Shown: positions 41,098 through 49,879 of the stretch, piece after piece
Layout of the letters: each line of letters begins with the position of its first letter
Numbering within the stretch: the first letter of the stretch is position 1
DNA from: Kibdelosporangium sp. MJ126-NF4
GTDB taxonomy: Bacteria; Actinomycetota; Actinomycetes; Mycobacteriales; Pseudonocardiaceae
Reading direction: 5' to 3'
NCBI RefSeq assembly: GCF_000826545.1
Contig: NZ_CDME01000002.1
Location: forward strand, 1,373,187-1,437,186
DNA length: 64,000 bases
The notes under the pieces: model-generated
What the model was told of the DNA's origin: nothing
The model's input: only the letters and a program-made list of their open reading frames with translations
Database searches by the model: none
Position numbers and translations under genes: made by a program

Positions 41098-41136
41098 GAG
41101 ACGCCCGGGGAACCCCCAGCCATCCCCGGGCGTCTC
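41098..41136 (-). terminator. hairpin after the 30-residue peptide gene
   Basis: GAGACGCCCGGGG (41098-41110) pairs perfectly with 41124-41136 around a 13-nt loop. On the minus strand it starts 12 nt after the stop codon of the small peptide gene. It is a strong candidate terminator. Confidence 0.75.
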
Positions 41137-41148
41137 AGCGACGTGTGA

Positions 41149-41241
41149 TCAACCGACGATCTGACGATCCTGACGGATGAGCCCTGGCCAGGCGGGGTCC
41201 GTCCGGTGGTACCACTCCCGGTCCTCGTGCCGCGTGTCCAT
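41149..41241 (-). CDS. 30-residue peptide gene
   Basis: An ATG at 41241 follows a purine-rich GAGAGAGGA site. The frame encodes 30 residues starting MDTRHEDREWYHRTDPAW, then PGLIRQDRQIVG and a TGA. It is charged and Trp/Tyr-containing, with no signal peptide. The own ribosome site, correct length before a perfect hairpin and isolated position support a real small gene, perhaps a precursor peptide or a regulator. No modifying enzyme is seen next to it. It is divergent from the giant WD40 protein. Confidence 0.5.
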   Translation of the reverse strand: MDTRHEDREWYHRTDPAWPGLIRQDRQIVG

Positions 41242-41398
41242 CCGTGCCGTGTCCTCTCTCGATAGTCACCGGATCTCCCGACCCGGTCGCCCGTGCCAGA
41301 TCTAAACGCGGTTAGGTTGTTCGGCATCGACGCCGCACCGGCGAACAAACAAACCGGGAACAACACCCGCCTGGCCACCACCTGCCTGGAGGAAGACC

Positions 41399-44300
41399 AT
41401 GCCGAGAGCTGAGCGCCCACTGGCCACGGGCGATTCGGCGCTGCTGAGGTTCGCCGCCGACCTGCGGCAGCTGCGGCAGGACGCGGGCAATCCGACGTAC
41501 CGGGAGCTCGCCCGGCGCGCGCACTTCTCGGTGACCACGCTGTCCAGCGCGGCCAACGGCCGTCAGCTGCCCAGTCTCACCGTGGCGCTGGCGTACGTGC
41601 GCGCCTGCGGCGGCGACGAGGCCGACTGGGAGCAGCGGTGGCACAAGGTCGCGGCCGAGCAGGCCACCGAGCCACGCAGTGACGCCGAGGTCCCCGGCGA
41701 GCCCGAGGTGGACGGGAGTTCGCCGTACGTGGGCCTGGCGGCGTTCCAGCCGGAGGACGCCGAGAAGTTCCACGGACGTGAGCGGCTGGTCGGCGAGTTG
41801 TCCGCGCGGGTGTCGCGCCAGCGGTTCGTCGCGGTGTTCGGCGCGTCCGGCGCGGGCAAGTCGTCGCTGCTGCGGGCCGGGCTCACGGCCACGTGGACCG
41901 GTCCTGTCGTGCTGTTCACGCCCGGTCCGCACCCGGTGGAGGAATGCGCGGTGCACCTCGCGCGGCTCACCGGGACCGTGCCGGGCCAGGCACACGCGGA
42001 CCTGATGGCCGACGACCGGAACCTGCACCGCGCGGTGCGGATGGCCGCCGACGAGGACGTGCTGGTCGTCGTCGACCAGTTCGAGGAGGCGTTCACGCTC
42101 TGCCGTGACCAGGCCGAGCGCGACCGGTTCATCGCACTGCTGGTCACGGCCGCGAGCAGTCCGAACAGCAACGCCAGGGTGGTGCTCGGGGTGCGGGCGG
42201 ACTTCTACGGCCACTGCACGCGGTACCCGGACCTCGTGGCGGCCATGGCGGACGCGCAGGTGGCGGTCGGCCCGATGACCACGGACGAGCTGCGGCGCGC
42301 GATCGTCCAGCCCGCTGTCCAGGCGGGCTGCACGGTCGAGGGCGCGTTGCTGTCCGAACTCGTCGCGCAGGCCTCGGACAACGCGGGCGTGCTGCCGTTG
42401 CTGTCGCACGCGTTACTGGAGACGTGGCGCAGGCGCAAGGGCAACGCCCTGACGCTCGCCGGTTTCCGGGCCGCGGGTGGCATCGACGGCGCGCTCGCCC
42501 GTACCGCCGAGACCGTCTACTCCGATCTCGGCGAGGCTCGGCAACGGCTGGTGCGTGAGCTGTTCCTGCGGCTGACCGCGCTCGGCGAGGGCACAGAGGA
42601 CACCAAACGTAGGATCACCCGATCCGAAGTGGACACCGAGACCGGTGACGTGCTCGACGTGCTGGCCGACGCACGGCTGATCACGGTGGCGGACAACACC
42701 GTCGACATCGCGCACGAGGCGTTGATCCGTGCGTGGCCGCGGTTGCGGCAGTGGCTGGCAGCCGACCGTGACGGGTTGCGCACGCACAGACATCTGACCG
42801 AGGCCGCCCAGGAATGGTCCACACTCGACAATGACCCCGGTGCGCTGTATCGCGGCGCCCGGCTGGTGGTCGTCAGGGAATGGGCGAACAGGGACTCGGT
42901 CGCGCTCAACGGTGTCGAACGGGCATTTCTCGACGCGAGCGTCGACCAGGCGGAACGGGAAAGCGCGAGGGACAGGCGACGTGCCCGGCAATTGCGTTAT
43001 CTCGCCGTCGGTCTGGCTGTTCTGCTGCTCGTTGTCACGGTGATCTCGGTTGTCGCGGTGCGCCAGCGGCAGGACGCCGAGCAGGCCCAGCGGATCGCGG
43101 TGTCCCGGCAGCTGGCAACCCAGGCGCTGACGATCGCCGAGACCGATCCGGGCCGGGCGAAACTGCTCAGTCTGGAGGCGTACCGCACCGCGCCGACGGT
43201 CGAGGCGCGCGGCGCGTTGATGAGCATGTCCGCACACCGCGACTACCGAACCGAGATCCAGGCGCACACGGGCGCTGTCTCGCAGGTGGCGTTCCTGCCG
43301 GACGGCACGATCACCAGTGCCGGACGGGACAGGGCCGTGGCGTTGTGGGATCCGGCGCGGCGGTCCAGGATCGCGACGCTGACCGGGCACGACACGTGGA
43401 TCAAGGCCATGGCGGTGACACCGGACGGACGGATCGCGGCGACCGGCGGCGACGACAAGCGGGTGGTGCTGTGGGACATCGCCACTCGGCGGCTTATCGC
43501 ATCGCTCGACCAGCACACGGGCGTGATCAGGGAACTCGCGTTCAGTCCGGACGGGCGCTTGCTCGCCTCGGCGGGCAACGACCGGACAGTCCGGCTGTGG
43601 GACGTCGACCAGCGCTCGTTGCTCGCGACCTTCGCCGACCACACCGCGGGTGTCACCACGCTCGCCTTCAGCCCGGACAGCCGCACGCTGGTCACCGGCG
43701 GCGACGACCAGGCCATCATGCTGTGGGACGTCGCCAGCCGGACACGGATCGCCGTACTGGCCGAGAACGTGGGCGCGGTGAAGGCGCTCGACTTCAGCCC
43801 GGACGGCACACTGATCGCGTCCGCGGGCATGGGCAGCGCCGTGCGTCTGTGGGACGTGGCCAGCCGGACCCAGGTCGCCGCCTTCACCGGGCACACCGAG
43901 GAAGCGGTGATCGCCGCCAAGTTCAGCCCGGACGGGCGCACGCTCGCCAGCGCGGGCAACGACCTGGTCGTCCGGCTGTGGGACGTGCCCAACCGGGCCC
44001 CGCGCGCGGTGCTGACCGGCCACCAGTCCAGCGTCTACACGCTCGCCTTCAGCCCGGACGGGCGCACGCTCGCCTCGGCGGGCGAGGAAGGCAAGATCAT
44101 CCTGTGGGATCCGCAGTCGCCGCCGCTGATCGGCAAGCCGGGGCAGTTGGTGCACGCTCTCGCGTTCGCCCCGGACGGTCGCAGCCTGGCGACAGGCGGC
44201 CCCGGCCACACCACGCTCTGGGACGTCGGCACCCGCGCGCCGCGCCGGATCCAGAGCGTCGGCGACGGTCATGTCAACGCTGTCGCGTTCGGACAGATCA

Positions 44301-45121
44301 TCGCGACCGCCACCGAGGCGCCGCGCCAACCCCCTGGCCAACCCGGAAACGACCTGCGGCTGTGGGATCCCGTGACGGCGGCGGAGCCGGTCACGCTGCC
44401 GGGGCACAGCGGCGCGGTGATGGACGTGGCCCTCAGCCCTGACGGGCGCACCGCCGCGACCGCGAGCACGGACAAGACCGTGATCCTGTGGGATGTACCC
44501 AACCGTGCCCGTCTGGCTACTTTGGACATCGGCGCGGTGACGACCGGTGTGGCGTTCAGCCCGGACGGCAGCCTGCTGGCCGTGGCCGATCATGACAACC
44601 AACTCGTGACGGTGTGGGACATCGCGACTCGCACGCGCAAGAGCGAGCTGCGCGGCCACAGCGGCTGGGCCAGGTCGGTCGTGTTCAGCCCCGACGGCCG
44701 CACGCTCGCCTCCGCGAGCGCGGACCAGACGGTGATCCTGTGGGACGTGGCGACCGGCTCACAGCTCGCGCGCGTCACCGGCCACAAGGACGCGTATTTC
44801 CACGGCATCGACTTCAGCCCGGACGGCAGGACCATCGCGTACACCAGCGCGGACGACACCGTGGTGCTGTGGGATGTCGAGCGCCGCACGGTCTCGGCCC
44901 GCCTGACCGGGCATCTCGCCGGTGTTCGGGTGGTCGCCTTCAGCCCCGACGGCGGCACGTTGGCCACCGCCGGGGCGGACGGCACGGTGATCCTGTGGGA
45001 CACGGAACCGGAGCGGGTCGCGGCGGGCATCTGTCACACGGTCTCGCGCAACCTGACTGCTGAGGAGTGGAACCAGTTCGTCCCCGAACTGCCACACCGC
45101 GACACGTGCCCGGGGCGCTGA
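41399..45121 (+). CDS. HTH-nSTAND-transmembrane-14xWD40 protein
   Basis: This is a 1240-residue signal-transduction ATPase. An XRE-like helix-turn-helix is at about residues 15-75 (LRQLRQDAGNPTYRELARRAHFSVTTLSSAANGRQLP). The nSTAND P-loop domain follows, with Walker A FGASGAGKSSLL at about 148-159 and Walker B VLVVVDQFEEAF near 221-232. Winged-helix and helical repeats lead to about residue 520, with one membrane helix (YLAVGLAVLLLVVTVISVVAV) at about 537-557. Fourteen WD repeats (LWDV-type ends) form two seven-bladed propellers. The tail ICHTVSRNLTAEEWNQF is usual. A start ATG follows GGAGGAAG. The nSTAND class includes defence ATPases, but function here is open. Confidence 0.93.
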   Translation: MPRAERPLATGDSALLRFAADLRQLRQDAGNPTYRELARRAHFSVTTLSSAANGRQLPSLTVALAYVRACGGDEADWEQRWHKVAAEQATEPRSDAEVPGEPEVDGSSPYVGLAAFQPEDAEKFHGRERLVGELSARVSRQRFVAVFGASGAGKSSLLRAGLTATWTGPVVLFTPGPHPVEECAVHLARLTGTVPGQAHADLMADDRNLHRAVRMAADEDVLVVVDQFEEAFTLCRDQAERDRFIALLVTAASSPNSNARVVLGVRADFYGHCTRYPDLVAAMADAQVAVGPMTTDELRRAIVQPAVQAGCTVEGALLSELVAQASDNAGVLPLLSHALLETWRRRKGNALTLAGFRAAGGIDGALARTAETVYSDLGEARQRLVRELFLRLTALGEGTEDTKRRITRSEVDTETGDVLDVLADARLITVADNTVDIAHEALIRAWPRLRQWLAADRDGLRTHRHLTEAAQEWSTLDNDPGALYRGARLVVVREWANRDSVALNGVERAFLDASVDQAERESARDRRRARQLRYLAVGLAVLLLVVTVISVVAVRQRQDAEQAQRIAVSRQLATQALTIAETDPGRAKLLSLEAYRTAPTVEARGALMSMSAHRDYRTEIQAHTGAVSQVAFLPDGTITSAGRDRAVALWDPARRSRIATLTGHDTWIKAMAVTPDGRIAATGGDDKRVVLWDIATRRLIASLDQHTGVIRELAFSPDGRLLASAGNDRTVRLWDVDQRSLLATFADHTAGVTTLAFSPDSRTLVTGGDDQAIMLWDVASRTRIAVLAENVGAVKALDFSPDGTLIASAGMGSAVRLWDVASRTQVAAFTGHTEEAVIAAKFSPDGRTLASAGNDLVVRLWDVPNRAPRAVLTGHQSSVYTLAFSPDGRTLASAGEEGKIILWDPQSPPLIGKPGQLVHALAFAPDGRSLATGGPGHTTLWDVGTRAPRRIQSVGDGHVNAVAFGQIIATATEAPRQPPGQPGNDLRLWDPVTAAEPVTLPGHSGAVMDVALSPDGRTAATASTDKTVILWDVPNRARLATLDIGAVTTGVAFSPDGSLLAVADHDNQLVTVWDIATRTRKSELRGHSGWARSVVFSPDGRTLASASADQTVILWDVATGSQLARVTGHKDAYFHGIDFSPDGRTIAYTSADDTVVLWDVERRTVSARLTGHLAGVRVVAFSPDGGTLATAGADGTVILWDTEPERVAAGICHTVSRNLTAEEWNQFVPELPHRDTCPGR

Positions 45122-45125
45122 CGCG

Positions 45126-46829
45126 CTACCGGACCGTCACCGTGTCCACCCGCAGCCCGAGCTGTTCGCCTTGGTGAGCCGGTGTGGCCTTGGTGATGGT
45201 CAACGGTGTGACCTCGTTCGGCAGCACGACAAACGGGCCCACGGCGCCGCTGGTCAGCTCGGCCCCGGTGACCTCGTGGGAGAACCGACCGATCCGCACC
45301 AGGTACCGACTGTCCTTTTCGGCCTGTCCATGGACGGTCGCGGACACGACCCGGGGACGGCCGGTCAGCAGGTTGGTGGTCTGCCGGACAATCGTGCGCC
45401 GCGTGGTCGGGTAGCTGCCGGTGTCGCCGTAGCTGTAGCCCTGCTCGAAGTCGGCGCCGGTCAGCTGCCATGCCTTCTCGGCGCTGACGGTGTTGCGCGG
45501 GATGATCCGCAACTCCCCCGCCAGCCGGACCTTCAGTACTGGCAGCACCTTGTCCTGCGGCTGCGCGGGAAGCCGCACGACCAGGTCGTTGCCGTCACGC
45601 TCCCAGCGCAGCGGGCCCGCGCCGTCCTCATTGACCTGGACGACGTCCGTCGCCAATCCCGGCAGCCGCAGTTCTCCGGACTCGGGCCACCGCATCACGT
45701 GCAGGTACAGGTCCCTGCCGTTGACCGTAGCCTCGCCCCATGGCTGCCCGCCGAACCTGGTGGCCGAGGCGCCCAGCACGGCACCGGGGTGGCGGCGCAG
45801 CCAGTCCCCGATCCCACGCAGCACATCGGCTTCGAACTCGACCACGGAGCCGTCGCCGCGCGGCCCGATGTTGAGCAGGTAGTTGCCTCCTCGGGCGCGC
45901 ACCCCCGTCAGCCCGGTGACCAGGTCACGGACCTTGCCGGGCAGGTCCTCGCGTTTCTGCCAACTGCGGTAGCCCCACGTCTCGTGGTAGATCGACGCCG
46001 GAGTCTGCCAGGTCCCGTCCAGCGGCACCGAGGGAATCTCGTTGTCCCCCAACGTGCGGAAGTCACCGACGTTGTTCCAGATCCGGCTGTTGATCGCCGC
46101 GCGTGGCTGCAGCCGCCGCACGATGCCCGCGAACTTCTCGCTCTGCGCCCGCGTCGGCGCGGACATGTCGAACCACACCTCGGAGATCTCGCCGTAGTTC
46201 GACATCAGCTCGCGCAGCTGTCCCTCGATCACCGGCTCCATCGACGCCGGGATGGGATTGTTGTTGTCGCCGTCGAACGCGTGCCCCTGGTGCCAGTCCA
46301 CCAAGGAGAAGTAGACCCCGAAGCCCAGTCCCTGCCGCCTGCACTCGTTCGAAAGGAGCTTCAACGGGTCCTTGCCGTACGCGGTCGCGTCCACCACGTC
46401 GTAGTCGGTGGTGGCCGTGTCGAACATCGAGAAGCCGTCGTGGTGTTTGCTGGTGATCACCACGTACCGCATGCCCGCCTGCTTGGCCAGCGAACAGATG
46501 GCCGCCGGGTCGAACCGGTCCGGCCGCAGCCCGTTGGCCACCTTGCGGTAGTCGGCCTCCGGGATGTTCGCCCACATCTGGATCTGTTCGCTGTAGCCCT
46601 TGGTGACCGGTTTTCCCTGCCACACACCGCCGAGCTCGGAGTAGACGCCCCAATGGATGAACAGGCCGAACTGAAGCCGCTGCCACGCGGCCATCTTCGC
46701 GTCGGAACTCAGTTCGACCGTGCCGGGTACACCCCGCACCCCCGGCCCGCGCTCAGCCACGGCAGTGCCCGGCAGCGCACCCGTCACCAGCAATGCAGCG
46801 ATCACCAGAACCAGCAGCTTCCTCGCCAT
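45126..46829 (-). CDS. secreted alpha-L-fucosidase (GH29)
   Basis: The 567-residue protein has a Sec signal (residues 1-25, LLVLVIAALLVTGALPG, AVA cleavage). The catalytic GH29 barrel follows: RLQFGLFIHWGVYS (about 51-64), VITSKHHDGFSMFDT (about 120-134), and the nucleophile Asp in EVWFDMSAP (about 217-225). A C-terminal beta domain starts near residue 360 (GQPWGEATVNGRDLYLHVMRWPE). It removes terminal fucose from plant, algal or mucin-like glycans. It converges on the WD40 gene with only 4 bp between stops. Confidence 0.93.
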   Translation of the reverse strand: MARKLLVLVIAALLVTGALPGTAVAERGPGVRGVPGTVELSSDAKMAAWQRLQFGLFIHWGVYSELGGVWQGKPVTKGYSEQIQMWANIPEADYRKVANGLRPDRFDPAAICSLAKQAGMRYVVITSKHHDGFSMFDTATTDYDVVDATAYGKDPLKLLSNECRRQGLGFGVYFSLVDWHQGHAFDGDNNNPIPASMEPVIEGQLRELMSNYGEISEVWFDMSAPTRAQSEKFAGIVRRLQPRAAINSRIWNNVGDFRTLGDNEIPSVPLDGTWQTPASIYHETWGYRSWQKREDLPGKVRDLVTGLTGVRARGGNYLLNIGPRGDGSVVEFEADVLRGIGDWLRRHPGAVLGASATRFGGQPWGEATVNGRDLYLHVMRWPESGELRLPGLATDVVQVNEDGAGPLRWERDGNDLVVRLPAQPQDKVLPVLKVRLAGELRIIPRNTVSAEKAWQLTGADFEQGYSYGDTGSYPTTRRTIVRQTTNLLTGRPRVVSATVHGQAEKDSRYLVRIGRFSHEVTGAELTSGAVGPFVVLPNEVTPLTITKATPAHQGEQLGLRVDTVTVR

Positions 46830-47002
46830 ACATCGGATCTAAGCAGACGATCGCCGTTCTGAAAACAATCAGAATCAACCGAATAATCGGACTCTCACGC
46901 CAATAGCGCTCGTCGTCGATCAGTACTTACGTCAATTTCGAACCAAGTCATCCGATCACTACACAGTCGTTCGGGGCCAAACACCGCATGTTATGACCAA
47001 AC

Positions 47003-47027
47003 TGGTCTAGCGATATGGACTAGACCA
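47003..47027. promoter_or_regulatory. DasR-like dre site(s) upstream of the LPMO gene
   Basis: TGGACTAGACCA at 47016-47027 differs in one base from the TGGTCTAGACCA core of the DasR response element known from Streptomyces. ACTGGTCTAG at 47001-47010 matches the other half of the longer consensus, and together they form an inverted repeat (TGGTCTAG 47003-47010, CTAGACCA 47020-47027). They lie 80-105 bp upstream of the chitin-active LPMO, the expected type of target. Confidence 0.7.
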
Positions 47028-47105
47028 ATCGATAATGGCAGGCGCACTCAGTGGGCTTTCCGCCTCCCTGCGGCGAAGCCCGTGAACCCCTGCCTGAGGA
47101 GAAGC

Positions 47106-47750
47106 ATGACCACACGGCGATCCACTGCCCGTGCCGCGCTGGTGGGCATCGGCATGGTTGCCCTGAGCCTGCTGATACCGGTCACCCCGGCATCGGCACA
47201 CGGCTCGATGAGCAACCCGACCAGTCGCATCTACAACTGCTGGCGCGAGAACCCGGAAGCACCCAAGACCGCCGCGTGCAAGGCGGCCATCGCGGCAGGC
47301 GACAGCTGGCCGGTGTACGACTGGGACGAGGTGAACCAGCCCAACGCCAACGGCCAGCACAAGAAGCTCATCCCGGACGGCAAGCTGTGCAGCGCCGGAC
47401 GGGCCAAGTATCAGGGCTTCGACCTGCCCAGGGCCGACTGGGTGGCCACCAAACTGCCCACCAGCGGGACGTTCACCTTCCGCTACGCCTACACCGCGGC
47501 GCACCCTGGCCTGTGGGAGCTGTACGTCACGAACAACAGCTACGACCCCACACGCCTGCTGCGGTGGTCGGACCTGGAGCCCACGCCGTTCTACCGGCAG
47601 ATGAACCCTCCGGTGTCCGGCGGCGCGTACCAGATGACCGCGCAGATCCCGGCCGGTAAGACCGGCAGGCACCTGATCTACGCGATCTGGCAGCGGCAGT
47701 TGCCCGACAGCGGCGAGGCCTTCTACAGCTGCTCCGACGTCACCTTCTGA
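47106..47750 (+). CDS. AA10 lytic polysaccharide monooxygenase (chitin-binding protein)
   Basis: The 214-residue secreted copper enzyme cuts crystalline chitin oxidatively. Signal peptide 1-31 (VGIGMVALSLLIP core) ends at ASA, leaving the mature N-terminal His32 of HGSMSNP, the first arm of the copper histidine brace. The second His is in YTAAHPGLWELYVT (about 137-150). RIYNCWRENPE and ARYQ-type segments are typical of AA10. The length is that of a single-domain enzyme with no extra CBM. ATG at 47106 follows GAGGAGAAGC. A strong hairpin follows the gene. Confidence 0.95.
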   Translation: MTTRRSTARAALVGIGMVALSLLIPVTPASAHGSMSNPTSRIYNCWRENPEAPKTAACKAAIAAGDSWPVYDWDEVNQPNANGQHKKLIPDGKLCSAGRAKYQGFDLPRADWVATKLPTSGTFTFRYAYTAAHPGLWELYVTNNSYDPTRLLRWSDLEPTPFYRQMNPPVSGGAYQMTAQIPAGKTGRHLIYAIWQRQLPDSGEAFYSCSDVTF

Positions 47751-47761
47751 CGTTTCGCACG

Positions 47762-47793
47762 GCGTGGCCACCCCACACCCGGGGTGGCCACGC
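47762..47793 (+). terminator. hairpin terminator after the LPMO gene
   Basis: GCGTGGCCACCCC (47762-47774) and GGGGTGGCCACGC (47781-47793) form a perfect 13-bp stem with a 6-nt loop, 11 bp after the stop. TTAT follows. It is a strong intrinsic terminator. Confidence 0.85.
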
Positions 47794-47851
47794 TTATCTG
47801 GTCCATAGACCGCGACGGTTACGTTCCTGCCACCGGACAAGATCACTCTGA

Positions 47852-48274
47852 GTGAAGGAGCCGTCGTGCCCAGTCGGTCGCTACGCGCGATGTACACGTA
47901 CCGCGCACGCGGCAGGCGTCCACCCGCATCCCACCGCGAAACTGGTGGAGTCCAACGGGTCGCTCCACTTTGAGGGAACCGACCTGGCATTGATCAAGCT
48001 CGACCGGCCCGGCCCCAACCGGCTCAAGGAAGTCACCCTGCCGCTTGCGGAGACCGACAAGGACCGCCTGCGCTTCAAGGATTCCGGCGGCCGCGGTGTC
48101 GGAGCGGGCGACTCCGGCGGCCCCGCGGTGGTCAAGTCGGGCCACGGCTGGAAACTGGTCGGAGTCACGTCCAGCGGCGGAACGGATCCCGCTGGTGTGA
48201 CACACAGTTCGTACACTGATGTGAGTGCCCACCAGCTCTGGATCTACCGCACCATGACGGGCCACCTGCCGTAA
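47852..48274 (+). pseudogene. trypsin-like serine protease remnant
   Basis: The 140-residue frame keeps the Asp region (GTDLALIKLDRPGPN) and the catalytic Ser motif GVGAGDSGGPAVV with the following C-terminal strand of the chymotrypsin fold (KLVGVTSSGG). It lacks a signal peptide, the N-terminal barrel with the TAAHC His motif, and part of the segment between Asp and Ser. Only RTAHAAGVHPHP in an N-terminal position recalls the His region. Length is about half the family's. I read it as a decayed protease gene, although it could still be translated from the GTG at 47852. Confidence 0.65.
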
Positions 48275-48293
48275 TCACGCATATGTGGTTGCT

Positions 48294-48335
48294 TTCGTTC
48301 AGATCGGGGTAGGTAATATGTCCGATCTGAACGAA
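48294..48335. promoter_or_regulatory. 14-bp perfect inverted repeat upstream of ppx
   Basis: TTCGTTCAGATCGG at 48294-48307 pairs exactly with 48322-48335, spacer 14 nt. It ends 11 bp before the ppx start codon. In that position it is more likely an operator or a translation-blocking hairpin than a terminator for the upstream remnant, though it could serve as both. Confidence 0.6.
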
Positions 48336-48346
48336 TGGGGTGGCCT

Positions 48347-49309
48347 ATGCGGGGGTTGGCGAGGCAGGTTGGCGTTCTGGACGTTGGCTGCTTCAGCGCA
48401 CATCTGGTGACCGTCGACCGAGCCGAGGGAACTCCGCTGCACCCGTCCGTCGACCGCAAGGCGCGGCTACGTCTTGACCGCGCGTTCGACGCGGCCGGGC
48501 GGATCTCCCGGGAGGGAATCGACCAGATCAGCCGGGCCGTGAACGACGTTATGCACACGATGCCGCAGGATGTCGACCTGGTGGCGTTCGCGACGTCGTC
48601 GATCAGGGACGCGGCCAACGCGAACCAGGTCATCAGACAGATCGCCCGGCAGACCGGGACAGAGCTGGTGACCTTCACCGGCGAACAGGAGGCGCACCTG
48701 TCCTATGTCGCCGCACGCCACTGGTTCGGCCACGCCGCCGGTCCGCTCACCGTGCTCGACGTCGGCGGCGGCACCGCCGAGATCGCCGCGGGCCGCGGCA
48801 ACCGCCCGCACGCGGCCCTCTCGCTTCCCCTGGGAGCACGGACGTTGACGCAGGCAGGCCTGGAGAACGGCATGTCGCTGACCCTCGCGCGTACCGAGAC
48901 ATCCGCGAGCGTGCGGCGCGCTCTGCGTGCGACCGACGTGACTGGGACAGCCGTTGGTTGTTCGAAGGTGTTGCAGCAGTTGGCACGCCTGGCCGGAGCC
49001 CGCCCTCAGCGGGACGGTCCGTTCGTGGCACGCCAACTGCTGTTGTCCGACCTGCGGACGTGGATTCCGCGGCTGGCGAACCTCACCGCCGCCGAACGTG
49101 CCGAACTGCCAGGCATTTCCCGGCACCGCGCCCGTCAGTCACTGGCAGGCGCGGTGGTGGCCGAGGCGCTGCTCGGCGCCACCGGTCAGCCGTCGGTGCG
49201 GATCTGCCCGTGGTCGACCACCCAGGGCCTGCTGATCGAACTGCTCGACGAACAGGGCGACCAGGCAGGTGTCTCGTCGAACGGCGGCCGTCGGCGTTTC
49301 GCGTCCTGA
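48347..49309 (+). CDS. Ppx/GppA-family phosphatase
   Basis: The 320-residue protein is of the actin-like exopolyphosphatase/guanosine pentaphosphate phosphatase family. Motifs are VGVLDVGCFSAHLVTV (about residues 8-23; the usual DIGSNS is altered to DVGCFS), FATSSIRDAANA, FTGEQEAHLSYVAA (about 104-117) and VLDVGGGTAEIA (about 131-142). It hydrolyses polyphosphate or pppGpp. The start at 48347 is preferred because GGGGTGG lies at correct spacing; ATG at 48335 is inside the inverted repeat stem. It is single and monocistronic. Confidence 0.9.
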   Translation: MRGLARQVGVLDVGCFSAHLVTVDRAEGTPLHPSVDRKARLRLDRAFDAAGRISREGIDQISRAVNDVMHTMPQDVDLVAFATSSIRDAANANQVIRQIARQTGTELVTFTGEQEAHLSYVAARHWFGHAAGPLTVLDVGGGTAEIAAGRGNRPHAALSLPLGARTLTQAGLENGMSLTLARTETSASVRRALRATDVTGTAVGCSKVLQQLARLAGARPQRDGPFVARQLLLSDLRTWIPRLANLTAAERAELPGISRHRARQSLAGAVVAEALLGATGQPSVRICPWSTTQGLLIELLDEQGDQAGVSSNGGRRRFAS

Positions 49310-49360
49310 TCCGCTGCTGACCGGCGCGAACCTGTTGGCGGGCAAGCGATCGGTGCGGAA

Positions 49361-49591
49361 TCAGTCGACCGGGCCGCGCAACGTCAGTATCACGCGCAGA
49401 ACATGCTCCACAGCAGACGGGAACACCGCGCCTCGTAACTCGTCACGGGTACCGAGGTTGCGGGAAGCGAACTCCAGCATCCTGTCCGGCCCCATCCGCC
49501 GGACCACGAGACCCGCGATCTCCTCCATGTCGAGGCCGGGATTGTCCAGACGAACCAGCGCGAACTCGATCAGCAGTTCCTCGTCCGTCAT
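49361..49591 (-). CDS. hypothetical small acidic protein
   Basis: This is a 76-residue protein: MTDEELLIEFALVRLDNPG, then helices (EEIAGLVVRRMGPDRMLEFASRNLG; SAVEHVLRVILTLRGPVD). It is soluble and helical, with no known motif. ATG at 49591 follows GGGGAGAGG. It is a single gene between Ppx and the small membrane protein gene. Function unknown. Confidence 0.6.
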   Translation of the reverse strand: MTDEELLIEFALVRLDNPGLDMEEIAGLVVRRMGPDRMLEFASRNLGTRDELRGAVFPSAVEHVLRVILTLRGPVD

Positions 49592-49657
49592 GGCCCCGCC
49601 TCTCCCCGGCTTCGTCGAGCGTAGTTCACGGCTTGCCGGACATGGCCGTGTCGACCA

Positions 49658-49879
49658 TTACCCGAGGGGCCGGTTGCGGAACGTGCCGAGCAGGCGGGTG
49701 AGCGAGTTCGTTGCCTCGCCGAGTGTGGGCCACTGTCCGGTGGCTCGTTTCTGGTTTCGGCACATCAGCAGCACGAACGCGATGCAGAGCACCGTGCGTG
49801 TCACGTTCGCGACGACGAGCAGCAGCAGCCCACCGGCGCCGACTCCGGCGATGAGATCCCACGATCCCGCACCCATCAA
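49658..49879 (-). CDS. hypothetical small membrane protein
   Basis: The 73-residue protein has a hydrophobic segment at about residues 8-24 (LIAGVGAGGLLLLVVAN) and another at about 29-41 (TVLCIAFVLLMCR), then a basic tail (RNQKRATGQ). Its start overlaps the stop of the upstream gene by 4 bp (ATGA). No family is recognised. It belongs to the two-gene operon divergent from the type VII secretion-like genes. Confidence 0.55.
   Translation of the reverse strand: MMGAGSWDLIAGVGAGGLLLLVVANVTRTVLCIAFVLLMCRNQKRATGQWPTLGEATNSLTRLLGTFRNRPLG

Noticed and set aside
42413..44659. A 748-residue minus-strand frame over the WD40 gene
   Set aside because: Repeats mirror the WD40 repeats on the other strand; no ribosome site or domain.
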